Below, one piece after another: positions 22,051 to 32,759 of a stretch of 64,000 nucleotides of DNA. Made by a program: the position numbers and the translations under genes. This DNA is from Pegoplata infirma (lineage: Eukaryota; Arthropoda; Insecta; Diptera; Anthomyiidae): NCBI GenBank assembly GCA_963921195.1, contig OY992536.1, positions 239,418,023 through 239,482,022 on the forward strand. The letters are read 5' to 3'. Positions within the stretch are counted from its first letter, which is position 1, and each line of letters opens with the position of its first letter. The notes under the pieces were generated by a model that saw only the letters and a list, made by a program, of their open reading frames with translations, did not search any database and was not told the DNA's origin.

Positions 22051-22186
22051 GTGTTCATATACCCCTTGTGCTCCAAGCAAAACAGGCAAGAGCTAAAAAT
22101 TATCACCATATCTCGCTAACGGATAAGAATTTCACATTGACCTCTTGTGCTCTGAAGTTCTGTGAACTTCACCTACTAAAGCTAAG

Positions 22187-22616
22187 TAAGTTGTTCACCC
22201 GTGAAAAAAAATGTTTCGAAACATCAATTAATTTGTAGCGAAAATTTGACAGTCATATGTTTGGTTATGTTTTGCGCGTCAGAATACATAAAATAACTTT
22301 AAATAATATTTTTTGGTAAGTTATGTGATATTAATTATGTTTACAGTCCCAAACACTTATAATTACTTCATTTTACATCTGAATGTTAAATTTCACCGCT
22401 TTTTAAATGGTCTGTACAATTTAAAAAAATTTTGCTTATAGTGTTGATGCGTATTGATGCAACATATACCGGGTTATTTTGCCGGTTTTTCACCAGTGAA
22501 CAGAATACCTCTTCAGCGATATTTTTACGCTTTTGTAAAGCCAGTGTGAAATGTATGTTTTTTTTTTATATGGAGTTTGACAGATTTTCACGTGAAAACC
22601 GAGCAACTTACCCACT
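22187..22616. mobile_element. possible MITE with GTAAGTTGYTC ends
   Basis: 'gtaagttgttcacccgtgaaaa' on the left is partly inverted at 'ttttcacgtgaaaaccgagcaacttac' on the right. The arms are short and the interior has no recognised content. 'ccccttgtgct' at 22657 repeats the motif that flanks the large transposon. Confidence 0.4.
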
Positions 22617-22707
22617 TTAAGTCCATATGTTAACTCAATTTTTTTAAAAAAGTCACTTGAACCCCTTGTGCTTTGGGCCCCTCAAATGAAATTTGGAATT
22701 ACAAATA

Positions 22708-23228
22708 CACTTAGAAAATTATTGCAGTTACTACATGCCGTTCATTTGTGTAGTAAGTAGTAGTTGTTGTTTTCAACTACAATTTCAGTTGTTTTTGTAT
22801 GAAAAATCTCAAACAACTATTTTTTGTAGTCGTTTTAAAAAAATAAATGCAAAAAATTACTACATTGTAGTAACAGTTTTTTTATGTAGTTGTTTTTAGT
22901 ATATAAAAAAACTTGTAATTTTCTAGAAATTTTTAGAAAAACGGATGTGTTGAACGAGTTGGAAGTGTCAGATGCTCAGAAATTATTTCCAAATAATTTT
23001 AACCGTTTTTGATGTTTAGAAGAAAATTTAGACAATTTGAGTTACAGTAAAAACAACTGTAATTTGAAGTAGTTTTTACCGTTTTTTGTAGTTGTTAATC
23101 AATAGTTAAAAACAACAACAATTTTTGGTTGATTTTACCGTAAAATGTAGTGGACGCCTAAACAACAACAAATGTAGTAGTTTTAACTGTCTTTTGTAGT
23201 GGAATCTACCGTCATAATTTTTTGAGTG
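22708..23228. mobile_element. CACTC...GAGTG MITE, copy 2 (521 bp)
   Basis: Ends CACTTAGAAAATTATTGC and the complement of CATAATTTTTTGAGTG with TA on both sides. The interior is rich in 'gtagttgtttt' and 'aacaacaa'. Same subfamily as 59140-60208, sharing 'aattattgcagttactacatg' and 'tgtgt.gaacgagttgg'. Confidence 0.8.
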
Positions 23229-23234
23229 TAGAAT

Positions 23235-24600
23235 TTTCGAATTACAAGTAGATTCTTTGAATCACAAATGGAATGCAAGCAGAATCTTCAAACTAAAATT
23301 GATCTTTTTTGAATTACATCTGTAAATGATAAAGCTTTGAGTCGTTTTTCTTTATTTTCTACCAATCACAATGATATTGTTAAAGCAACAAATTTTCATT
23401 GAATTTTCAAATCCAAAAAAAAATTGTTAGAAATCCTAGCACTCGTATAATGAATAATGATAACCGATTTTCTTGTCACCGTTATGTTTTGATGCAATCA
23501 CCGAAAAATTATATTTGTGGCGACAGATGTTCGGTTAAAACAACACAATTCCGATTTTTTTAGGAATTACTGGATTTTGATAACCGAATAATTTAGTTGC
23601 TGTAACCGAAGCAAGAAATTCGTTTGTCACTATGAATCTGTTTTCTCTGAATTCCTTAAAACAAATTTCTGATTCTAGCATTTCTGGTTTATTTAAACAA
23701 TTTTTTAATAAACATCAAGTGTAAGGTATCCAAAGATTCGTCAATGCCACAAGTATTTTTTCTACTTGTATTACTACTTTTTTTATTTTTCTTTATTTTA
23801 TATTTATATATTTTTATATTCTGTATCTTTTAGTAATAGTTGTAGTTCATTGGTAATTTATTTTTAATAATAATGTTTTATAAAGGATTACATTCTAACA
23901 ATAAGATTTTCTTCTTTTCACTTGAATTGATTCAAAGATAATTGCCATTTAAAGAAAAAAGGTTGATTTGACTTTCCTAATAAAATATTATTTGAAAAAA
24001 TAAAAATATAATAAATATTTTGAAATTCTATAAATAGTTTATGTTAATTTTATAAACATAATCAGATAAAATTTGTAAATTAAATTTAAAATTGGGATAA
24101 ATAATAAAAAAAATAATGAACATTTAGATTTTAAAAATGGCAGAGTTAAAAATTAAAAAAAATCGGAAAATTTTGAGTAATTTTTTACTCATAAAATTAA
24201 TAAGTAATTTTTGAAATTTTATGGCTTTTCTGTTAAAGTTTTATTAATAACTAAAACAATTTGAATTAATACAAAATTGAGTGATTTTTAACGACCACTG
24301 CCAAGTATACTTGCCCTGTTTTTTTTTTATAGCGTTTACGCTAGTGTATAAATTCAAAATGCCTGCGAATTTTGTACTCTTGCCCAAAACGTTAAATCAT
24401 GATATCATTTTGCGGAAGATTTGGGTGTAATTGCCAAAGTTTTTTTAGAAAAAATAATGTTATATTACTTTGCTATTCCATGCAAAACGAATTGAAATAT
24501 CAGTCGAGGACCCCATTAAAAAACCAAAAGAGCTGTACGTTTCGTAAGTGAGTGCAAAAATAAGTGCAAAAAAGTGTTTTTACATTTTGGAGAGTATAAA
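23235..24600. other. AT-rich spacer with a weak inverted pair
   Basis: 'gataaccgattttcttgtcac' (23459) and 'gttgctgtaaccgaagcaag' (23597) are loosely related. 'gcgaattttgtactcttgcccaaaa' (24366) resembles 33335. No coding frame recognised. Confidence 0.4.
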
Positions 24601-24746
24601 TGATTCGGCACCAAAGAATATAACACTCTCACTTGTTTATGTACATTTGATAAACAAATGGAAAATTTTTATGCGAAAAGCTTAGACTTGGTAAAAAAGT
24701 AGTTAGGTAAAAAAAAATATATTTTTTTCACGAAAAACAAAATTAT

Positions 24747-25287
24747 GGTTAACAAGTGAGAGTGTTAAATTCGGCTGTGCCGAATCTTTTATACCCTCCA
24801 AAAGGTAAAAAAAAAATAAAAAAAAAAATAAAAAAAAAATTTTGTCAGGGGCGTTTTTTTTGTTGGGTTATGGGGTCAGTGGGGGACGTTGAGAGCACCA
24901 TCCCATCGCGACAAATATACCAAATGTTTCAGTAATTTAACAAAAATACAAAAAAAAACATGTAAAAAAGTGTATTATTTCAGAGGTTGGTTCAGTTCTT
25001 CAAGGCGGAACTTTTTTCCCATGGCCCGATATTGCCCATTCACGAAATTAACCTCCTATGAACATGAGACATATTTTTGCCAAACTTCAGGAGTCTAGCT
25101 GTTTTATTTTGGACTGCATTGTGTTATCTACAGACAGATGGACGGACGGACATTCAGAGAATGTCTTAGAATCGATCATGGATCAATAATATATATACTT
25201 TATGGAGTTCCCGACCGATATTTCGATGCGTTACAAACGGAATGACAAAGTGAGTATACCACCATACTGTGGTAGGAGGGTATAAAA
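24747..25287 (+). mobile_element. fly 'TATACCC' element, copy with both ends
   Basis: Begins 'aacaagtgagagtgttaaattcggctgtgccgaat', containing the 7-bp-stem hairpin ATTCGGCTGTGCCGAAT, then TTTTATACCCTCC. It ends 'accatactgtggtaggagggtataaaa', the inverse of TTTTATACCCTCC. Near the right end are 'gatggacggacggac' and 'atttcgatgcgttacaaacgg', phrases common in fly intergenic repeats. No coding capacity. Confidence 0.7.
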
Positions 25288-25289
25288 AA

Positions 25290-25740
25290 AAATTAATGAA
25301 GCCAAAATTTTTGGTGAAAAAAAATTTTGATGAAAAAAAGTTTTCGCTGAATTTTTTTGATGAAAAAAAAAATTTTTTGATGTAAAAAAAAATTTATGAA
25401 AAAAAATATAAAAATAAAAATTTTTTTGTGAGAAAAAAATTGATAATAAAAAAAAATTGGTTAAAAAAATTTTATGAAAAAAATTGATAAAAAAAAAATA
25501 CGAATAAAAAAAATTAAAAAAAAAACAAAAAAAAAATATGAAAAAACAAAAAAAAATAAAAACAATTTGATGAAAAAACAAAATTTGATGAAAAAAAAAA
25601 TTTTGATGAAAAAAAAAAAAGTTTAATGAAAAACAAAATAAATTGATGACAAAAAAAAATTGATGGAAAAAAAAAATTATGAAAAAAAATTTGATGAAAA
25701 AAAAAATTTTTTTATTGAAAAATAATTTTGTTACTTTTTA
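25290..25740 (+). repeat. (gatgaaaaaaaaattt)n low-complexity tract
   Basis: About 450 bp of degenerate 15-20-bp repetition of 'tgatgaaaaaaaaatttt'. The phenylalanine-rich 116-aa frame on the minus strand (25231-25581) is a translation of this tract, not a gene. Confidence 0.85.
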
Positions 25741-26905
25741 TTCACCAGCTGGCGAAAAACAGTTTTATTCTCCACGAGGTGAATTATTATCCAAGTTACA
25801 AACCCAAGTTTTTAAAATTTTTGGTTTAAGAAAATGAAAATAGTAATTCTTGTTTTCTTTTTCGTTAATTGTTAGCTTATATAGTCAAACTGAGGTAGCG
25901 TCCTGCAACTTTTTTAAAATTAGACACCAGCCTTAAAACATTATCATGTTAAAAAAAAAGAATTAAAAAGCATTGGGGTAAACATCACTTATGAGTTTTA
26001 TTTGTGCTAGATTTTTGGAAATTTTGTAAAATTTTTTGTCTAACTAAAATGCAACTGAATTCATTAAACCACCCGTTTACAAGGGAGGTATTTCAAAAGT
26101 TTAAGAATATTATTAAATATATAATCAATTTCAGATTTAAATTCAAAAATTCTTTAATTTCAAATTACAATACAAAAATCGTTTTTATCTTAAACTTAAA
26201 ATCATTGGTAACTTACACAAAGCTCCCTAGAGAACAAAAACAATTTGAATAATCTTAGCATCTTCAGACAACATTTGTCAAATATGCATCTACATACATG
26301 ACTTTAAACCATATGTTTGCTTTACATCAAGTAGTACAATGTATAACCTAAATCATTCCTTTATTATGCATTTTAACCGCGTATCTCATTTGTCTTTTCT
26401 GTAGACCACAAACTTACAGCAATATGAATATTGGGGATATAACTTTTGTTTAAGAAACTAATTTTAAACTCAATAACGAAAAGTTGGTTTTAAATTTACT
26501 GTTCCGATTAGGTCGGTATATTTTGGATAAGTTTAAAAGGCCGAGACGAATGAGTGATATTTTATTTGACTATAAAAATATTAATCATACGCATTTGAAA
26601 ATAAGTTTATTTATTACTGCCTTTTTTAAATATTTTGTTGTAACCCCTAATGCACATACTTGCATGCCTTTGCAGAAAAAAACTAAAAAAACAATCCTTA
26701 AATATATTTTTTTTGATGTTAAAAACTTTACATAACATTATTTATGCATTCATTTTGTTAGGCATCCAATAAAACAACTAAAAACCAGTTTCAATATAAC
26801 GATGCATTTTTAACAAACGATGTATATATTTTGTTTCTAAACTTTATACAAAATTGTTATTCGTGATCAAAAATCTGGTGGTAAAACTCTAAAAACTATG
26901 GGAAA
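25741..26905. other. AT-rich spacer
   Basis: Several short open frames (26004-26252, 26484-26735) without recognisable family features; no RNA genes or inverted repeats seen. Confidence 0.45.
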
Positions 26906-26908
26906 ATA

Positions 26909-28294
26909 CACTCATAAAAATTTGTTAGTATTCCTTACAAAAAAGTCTGTTACCATTACTAAAAAAGTTTTCAATTTGTGCCCGATAACTTTTTCAGTTA
27001 CCATTACAAACTTTGGTTTTCAAAAATTAGTAATCTTAAAAATACTAAAAAAATTAGTATTACTAAATTTTTTTGTACAATTTTTGTAAAATGGATTTTA
27101 AAACGCGTTTGTAAATAATATTAACTTTTTTTGTAAAAAAATTGTAAATTGTGTATTTTTAATTTTTGGTATTTGTATACATCATGTAAATTGCGTATTG
27201 CGCTTGTTGTCGCCAATAACTATTTCCATGCAAGTCAGTTTTTGTTAGAATTTTCGATCTAAAAAAGAGAAAATATTGAACACATTTTTTAATACAAAAT
27301 ATACATACTACCATATAAAAGTAATTCTTTGAAGATTGATGTTGAATAAATTGGTGTACGGTGAACTAAAATAAAAAAAATATCAACATAATGTTTTAAA
27401 TAGATCACATAAATATACAATTGTTACCTGTTGTCATCATTTCCTATTTTGCTTTATTATTCTAAAAATAAAAAAACGAGTTACATAATTTTAAACAAAA
27501 AATACTTTAAGATTTGGTTACCTGCTATGCTTTTTTTGTTGTAATATTTTTTTTGTACATTTTTTTATTCATTTTACCCGTCGCGCGATGTTCACCGATC
27601 GAATGTTATTTTGTGACTAAAATATTCAAAGAAAGGCATAAAGTAAATTACACAAAAATCAACCCTTTATGTGCGTGAGAAAAAAATATTCGTGGATAGC
27701 ATAAACAAAAAAATTCCGCAAGTAAAGAAGAAAGAAAAAAAAAACTGATGTTTTTATGGAAATTTTCCATTTGAAAAGGTCGGCATTGTTTTTTAAATTT
27801 TGCATGTCTTCTCTTGTCTCTATTTTGTTTCCTTTTTAATATACATATATATTTTTTTTTTAATTGAAAAAGAACTAATGAAGCGTAAATGAATATTAAA
27901 AATAATAAACATATTCATTATCATTAAAGCGCAGTTTTATCGTTAAAAAAAATAACTAATAATATATTTTTTTACTTATTTTTTTTAATTTCCAAATATT
28001 TTAATAAAATAAAATTTTTTTAATTATAGTGTAAAGGTTTTCTAGAAAAAAAACGAAATTTACTAACTAATATTGTAAAATTTACAAAATAATTATCAAA
28101 AGTTAGTACGATAATTTTTAAAAAATCAACTGAAAAAATTATTAAAAAATCAGTATAAAATTAATAGTTTGTAAAGCGAGTTTACTAAAAAGAATTACTA
28201 AAAATTGATTTTTTAGTAGAATTTAGTAAAAAAGTAGTAAAGTTGAGATACAAACCACTTTACAAATTTTTTTACTAACTTATTTTTTTGAGTG
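26909..28294. mobile_element. CACTC...GAGTG element, copy 3 (1.39 kb, longest)
   Basis: Ends CACTCATAAAAATTTGTTAG and the complement of CTAACTTATTTTTTTGAGTG, flanked by TA. Subterminal 'ttagtaa' and 'attactaaaaaa' motifs occur in both orientations. The middle (27100-27950) is not repetitive like the shorter copies, so this may be closer to a full-length parent, but I find no transposase frame. Confidence 0.75.
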
Positions 28295-28777
28295 TAATAG
28301 TATTTTAAGTATAACAACAGCAGTAGCGGTTTTATATAACATAATCTTATGTTGTCAACAAGATTTAACAAAGGCTCTTAGATAAGTAACCTATGACAAT
28401 TCAATAGCTGTATAAAACTTAAAATATTTTTTAGAATTTTTATTTTAAGAAATTTTGTTGATATCATTACTAAACATTGAAAATGCGACTGCGACGCGAC
28501 CTTACACACTTGATGAAAATAGTGCTGCTGGGGAAAAATCCGGTCTCCAAACTTTTTTCATCACATCAGATTTTTGAGAAAATTATTGTTTGAAATTGTT
28601 TTGGCGATTTTTGTAAAATCATAGCGGATGAATTCGATGTAATGGCGACTTCACAATATGTCGAGGGTGAATCTTAAACATTACTTTTAAACTTCCGATT
28701 AATTTTTATTAAAAAAAAAAATGTTTTATTCGACCTTTAAAATATTATATTTTTATATTATATTTATTATATTTTTT

Positions 28778-29083
28778 ATTCTGGCTAGAGGTCATTATTA
28801 TTTTCTTTACTAATTAAAACCATGATATTCTCATAGCATAATTTTCAAGAAAATTATTATTATTTTTTTTTGTTTTAAATCAATTTATGATCGTCATTTT
28901 TGCAAGACTTAATCGACACGTGTTTCGGAATTTGTCAGATTCCATTGTCAAGATTATTTAGCAAAAAAATTACCAACATAAATAAATTTAAAACATAAAA
29001 TAATTTTCTTGAAAATTATGCTATGAGAATATCGTTGATTTAATTAGTAAAGAAAATAATAACCTCAAGCCAAAATAAGCATC
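28778..29083. mobile_element. foldback with 90-bp arms
   Basis: 'tattattttctttactaatta' and 'gatattctcatagcataattttcaagaaaatta' on the left are inverted on the right with few mismatches. The loop (about 28862-28990) carries 'cgacacgtgtttcgg'. A partial copy occurs at 33540-33670. Confidence 0.7.
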
Positions 29084-29134
29084 CTCAAAATATTACTTTT
29101 TAACATTCCGAACTGATTTTATAAGTCCCCTTAA

Positions 29135-29465
29135 CCCTTAGGGCACCTATTGTCTTTCAATGATGTCTTCCAAGTACCAAACAGTAAAAGTTTTTTTTGG
29201 GAAAATACCTTATTAAAAACAATTGGTACTCCAACGGTTAAAGCGACTGATCAAATGAGTTATACATCTTAAAGAGCAATGTTTTCGCTTAACCCTTTAC
29301 TTATTTTTAAGTCGTCCGCCCACCGGATTCATCCACAATGAGTTGTCGAATTTTCTGAAAATGCGATTTTTTTTATTATAAATTTCTCAATAACCATGAT
29401 TTGAAGCGGAAAAAGTATTTTTTTAGGAATAAGACATCATTGAGCGACAATTGGTGCCCTAAGGG
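29135..29465. mobile_element. 331-bp piggyBac-like MITE
   Basis: Ends CCCTTAGGGCACCTATTGTC and the complement of GCGACAATTGGTGCCCTAAGGG, followed inward by 'tcaatgatgtcttcc' and its inverse. TTAA flanks both sides (29131-29134, 29466-29469). TTAA with CCC ends is the piggyBac signature. Single-end relatives: 59096-59120 ('acaattggtgccctaagcgttaa') and a deleted end at 55944. Confidence 0.85.
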
Positions 29466-29479
29466 TTAAGGCCACTGAT

Positions 29480-29685
29480 GAAATGGGTTGAGCATACTTA
29501 AGACCAAAGTTCAGGTTCATCCGCTATGAGTTGCCAAAAATGACCAAAACGGCGATTTTTTTGAAATTTGACCTAAATTTTCTGAAAAACCTGATGTGGT
29601 GAAAAAGTTTTTGAACCAGAAGTCTAAGAATATCAGAATCCGAAAACTTTTAGTTTCACCCAAAAAAAAAAACTATGTCAAATTA
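29480..29685. repeat. 'catccgctatgagtt' repeat family
   Basis: 'ttcatccgctatgagttgcca', 'gcgatttttttgaaatttgacct' and 'gatgtggtgaaaaagttt' recur at 60239-60420, inverted at 28545-28680, and in weaker form at 57500-57600 and 55870-56100. Ends unclear. Confidence 0.6.
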
Positions 29686-29689
29686 CTAG

Positions 29690-30165
29690 GAAAAGTCTCG
29701 TAATACCATTTTACTAATATTTGATTGTTGTTCTTTTTAACAAATCGAAATTTACATTTTTTTTTGTAATTTTACAATTTTTTTTTGTAATTTTAAAATT
29801 TCCAAGATAATTTTTTAAAAAAAATCTAGTAAATTGACGAGAATTTCGTGTAATTTTAATTGCGCAAAAAAAAAACTATTTTGTTGGTAAAAAGCTTTTA
29901 ATATTTCAAGATTATTGCTTAAAAGCTTGTAAAATTACTAGGAACTCTCGTAAAATAGGAGGTAGCAAAAAATCTTGTTAAATTACAAAATTTTATCGTG
30001 TCAAAAAATTTGTAAATTTACAATTTTATTGGTAAAAACCTTGTAAAATTACAAAATTGTTGGTAAAAATCTTGTAAAATTACTAGGAACTTTTGTGAAA
30101 TAGGAGATAGCAAACAAAAAAAGTCACAAGATTTTTTTGTAATTTTACAAGGCATAAATGCATAA
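29690..30165. repeat. 'taaaattacaag' family, copy 2
   Basis: Same vocabulary as 1660-2760 ('ttggtaaaaa.cttgtaaaattac', 'ctcgtaaaataggaggtagcaaaa'), no clear ends. Confidence 0.65.
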
Positions 30166-30298
30166 TTTGGCATAAAGGATTAGATTGGCATATATGCATA
30201 TTTTTTTGGCCATATTTTGGAGTTTTGTAAGTATTATTTACTTAAAAATGCATTTTTTTAAAGGAAATCATAAAAATAGGCTACAGTTTCAAAAAAAA

Positions 30299-30620
30299 AA
30301 ACAAGTGAGAGTGTTAAATTCGGCTGTGCCGAATCTTTTATACCCTCCAATATGTAAAAAATAAAAAAAGTGTTTGACAGGGACGTTTTTTAGGGGAGGG
30401 TGGGAAGGGGGAGGGGCGGTAAGCAGGGCGACTCCGTGCACACTGGGTAATTTGAGCCAATTTTTAGGCCAAAAATAATTACAGCCAAAGTTTAGGACCG
30501 ATATGGCTGAAATTTTAAATTTAAGAGTTTTAGTTGAACACCCACAGCTGGATTTTATGAATTTGGAAATCGTGGAAATTTTTAGGGTTGCCACCATACG
30601 GAAAAAGTGAAAAGACTGAG
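30299..30620 (+). mobile_element. fly 'TATACCC' element, truncated copy
   Basis: The first 50 bp ('aacaagtgagagtgttaaattcggctgtgccgaat' then 'cttttataccctcca') are nearly identical to 24747. The right end is missing; the copy runs into unrelated sequence before the CACTC MITE at 30756. Confidence 0.65.
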
Positions 30621-30755
30621 TATCTCGAAAACGAATTGGCTAATTTATTTGAAACTCGGCACGAAGAAAATACGGAAGGAGGCTACCAAAATGGCACATA
30701 CACATTTTGTTTGATTTTGTTCGAAAAAGCTGTTATTTTTTGAGCGGGCCTTGTA

Positions 30756-31522
30756 CACTCAAAAAAATAAACTGGTAAAACGCCTGGTAAAATGCCTTGT
30801 AATCCCGTTCTACCAATATTTAACAATTTTCCTTGTTCTTTAACAAAAAATCTTGTACTTTGCTCAAACGAGAACTACAGTTTTATTGGTAATTTTACAA
30901 GTTTATTTTCGTAATTGTATTCTACCATTTTGAAAGGTTATTTTACAAAAAAAAACTGTAATTTTACAACAAAGTTTTTATTACGAGGATTCTAGTTGAA
31001 TTACAAAAAAAACTTTATTTTACTAAAATTATGTTATACGACGATTTATGTTGTATAACAAAAAAACTTTTTTTTTTGTATTTTTTTTTTATTGAAAAAT
31101 ATTTAAAAAAAAAGTTGACAAAATTTTGAAAAATTTATTATTAATTTAAGGAGGAGTAGTTAATTTACAAAAAAAAAACAGTTATTTTACAAAAAATGAT
31201 TTTATTACGAGGATTAATGTTGTTAACAAAAATTGTTTTTTTGTAAATTTACCAGTTTGGTTATTTGGTAAATTTACACCATTTTTTAAAAATATTAACC
31301 ATTTTTTTCTTGTAAGTTCACCAATTTTTTGGTGTATTTTTCCGGTTTTAAAACAATATTTTTACCAATAAAATTGGTTATTTTACCAATTTTTGGTGCA
31401 TTCAAAATTACGAGGAAATCCTCGTAATTTTACGAGAATTTTACCTACGTCATATTTTACGAGAATAGCCTCGTAAAATCACGAGATTTATTGGTAACTT
31501 TACAAGTTTTTTTTTTTGAGTG
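30756..31522. mobile_element. CACTC...GAGTG MITE, copy 4, 'taaaattac' interior (767 bp)
   Basis: Ends CACTCAAAAAAATAAACTGG and the complement of TTTTTTTTTGAGTG, flanked by TA. The interior is a chain of 'gtaaaattac', 'ttaccaat' and 'ctcgtaattttacgag' motifs in both orientations. It links the 'taaaattacaag' family to the CACTC ends. Confidence 0.8.
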
Positions 31523-31529
31523 TACCACC

Positions 31530-32234
31530 TTAACGAAAAGTTTTCACAAAAAGTTCGTGCTATTTCCTTCAACGAAGCCAAATTTTGGTTTAAAACATTA
31601 TTTTAATCAATTTTATTGATAATAAATTATAAACAGCAACAGGGTTTTTTTCTCTTACATTAGTTCTTTTCCCAATCCAAACGTTAGAAAGTTCAACATA
31701 TTGCAAGCTGAGGCTGTCTGACAGAAAATTATATATCTCAAAAACTTCAAAAAAGCGCAACGTAAAATAAAAAAAAATGAATTCAGAACTATTTTCTTAA
31801 CACTTTTCATCAAACAAAAACACGGCACACCACAGCTAACATTATTAAAAGCTTATGCGAAGTTTATATTTATTGAAAAAGTCATTTATTTGAGGTTAGG
31901 CTACAATGACACGTTTTGTTAATAATAACAATAACGTTTACCAAAATCTTTTGTAATTTTTTTGCTACTTGGTCCTCGCAGTAAATGTTTACAAGTTATT
32001 TTTTTTTCGGTTTTGTGCACTAAATTATTAATATTTTATTGTTATTTAAATAATTTTTTTTGTCCACCCCTGAAAAGGGGACTGCCGGAAAAAGTGGCAT
32101 TTTTTCATCCCCTGGGCCCAAGCGCAGGGCTTAAAATTTTTGCGAACATAAATATGTTTTATTTGTTTCACAAAAATGTTTCATTTGTTTCAATAAATGC
32201 GAAAATAAAGTCAGAAAAATTGACATTTTAAGAG
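31530..32234. other. spacer
   Basis: No recognised gene; the frame at 31962-32231 starts and stops without family features. 'ccctgggcccaagcgcaggg' near 32110 is a local GC-rich patch. Confidence 0.4.
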
Positions 32235-32256
32235 GTTGGTTTTAGAGCTGCAAAAC

Positions 32257-32320
32257 TATCGATAGTAGTCCCATTCGATATTTTCGATAGTTTGTTTTTA
32301 AACTATCGATACTATCGATA
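32257..32320. promoter_or_regulatory. left TATCGATA (DRE-like) cluster
   Basis: TATCGATA at 32257-32264, 32304-32311 and 32313-32320, with a half-site TTCGATAG at about 32283. TATCGATA is the core bound by Drosophila DREF, and CGATA is bound by BEAF-32. Whether they act here is inference. Confidence 0.6.
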
Positions 32321-32675
32321 GTATCGAATATTTTAAAGAATTGTAAGTTTTTGTTTAAAATTACGTTTGTTTTTATTGCAACTTCTTACTTTTGAACACA
32401 CAAATGACACTTTTTGCCGTTCACTGCCATTCCAGTCTATTTTAAATCACTTCGGCGATCTTCCACCATGCCGTGCTTATTCTGTTCGGACTTTAAATAT
32501 CGCAATTAAAATAACAGAGGATTACTATCATTGCTTTAATACTTTAAAAAGTAGAATTATTCCAAAATGCTATACATATTTTAAAAACTGTTCACTTTTT
32601 GATTAATTTTTCCGCAAGTGACAATCTTTTTGAAGCTAATGTTTTTCGGCGATAGTATCGCTATCGGGTAAAAAC

Positions 32676-32728
32676 TATCGATAGTCATTTTAAAATAAAA
32701 CTATCGATACTATCGATAGTACCATCGA
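32676..32728. promoter_or_regulatory. right TATCGATA (DRE-like) cluster
   Basis: TATCGATA at 32676-32683, 32702-32709 and 32711-32718, plus CATCGATA at about 32723-32730, mirroring the left cluster. Confidence 0.6.
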
Positions 32729-32759
32729 TAGTTTTGCAGCTCTAGTTGGTTTAGTTCTT

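Larger units (their letters stand above)
32243..32744. mobile_element. 502-bp hAT-like MITE carrying TATCGATA boxes
   Basis: Ends TAGAGCTGCAAAACTATCGA and the complement of TCGATAGTTTTGCAGCTCTA, flanked by an exact 8-bp duplication GTTGGTTT (32235-32242, 32745-32752). TAG termini plus 8-bp TSD indicate hAT. Subterminal regions carry six perfect TATCGATA palindromes and several CGATA half-sites. The 79-aa frame inside (32367-32606) is not recognised. Confidence 0.9.

Noticed and set aside
25231..25581. 116-aa phenylalanine-rich membrane-like protein
   Set aside because: Antisense of a poly-A-rich degenerate repeat; no varied codon use and no signal or topology beyond composition.
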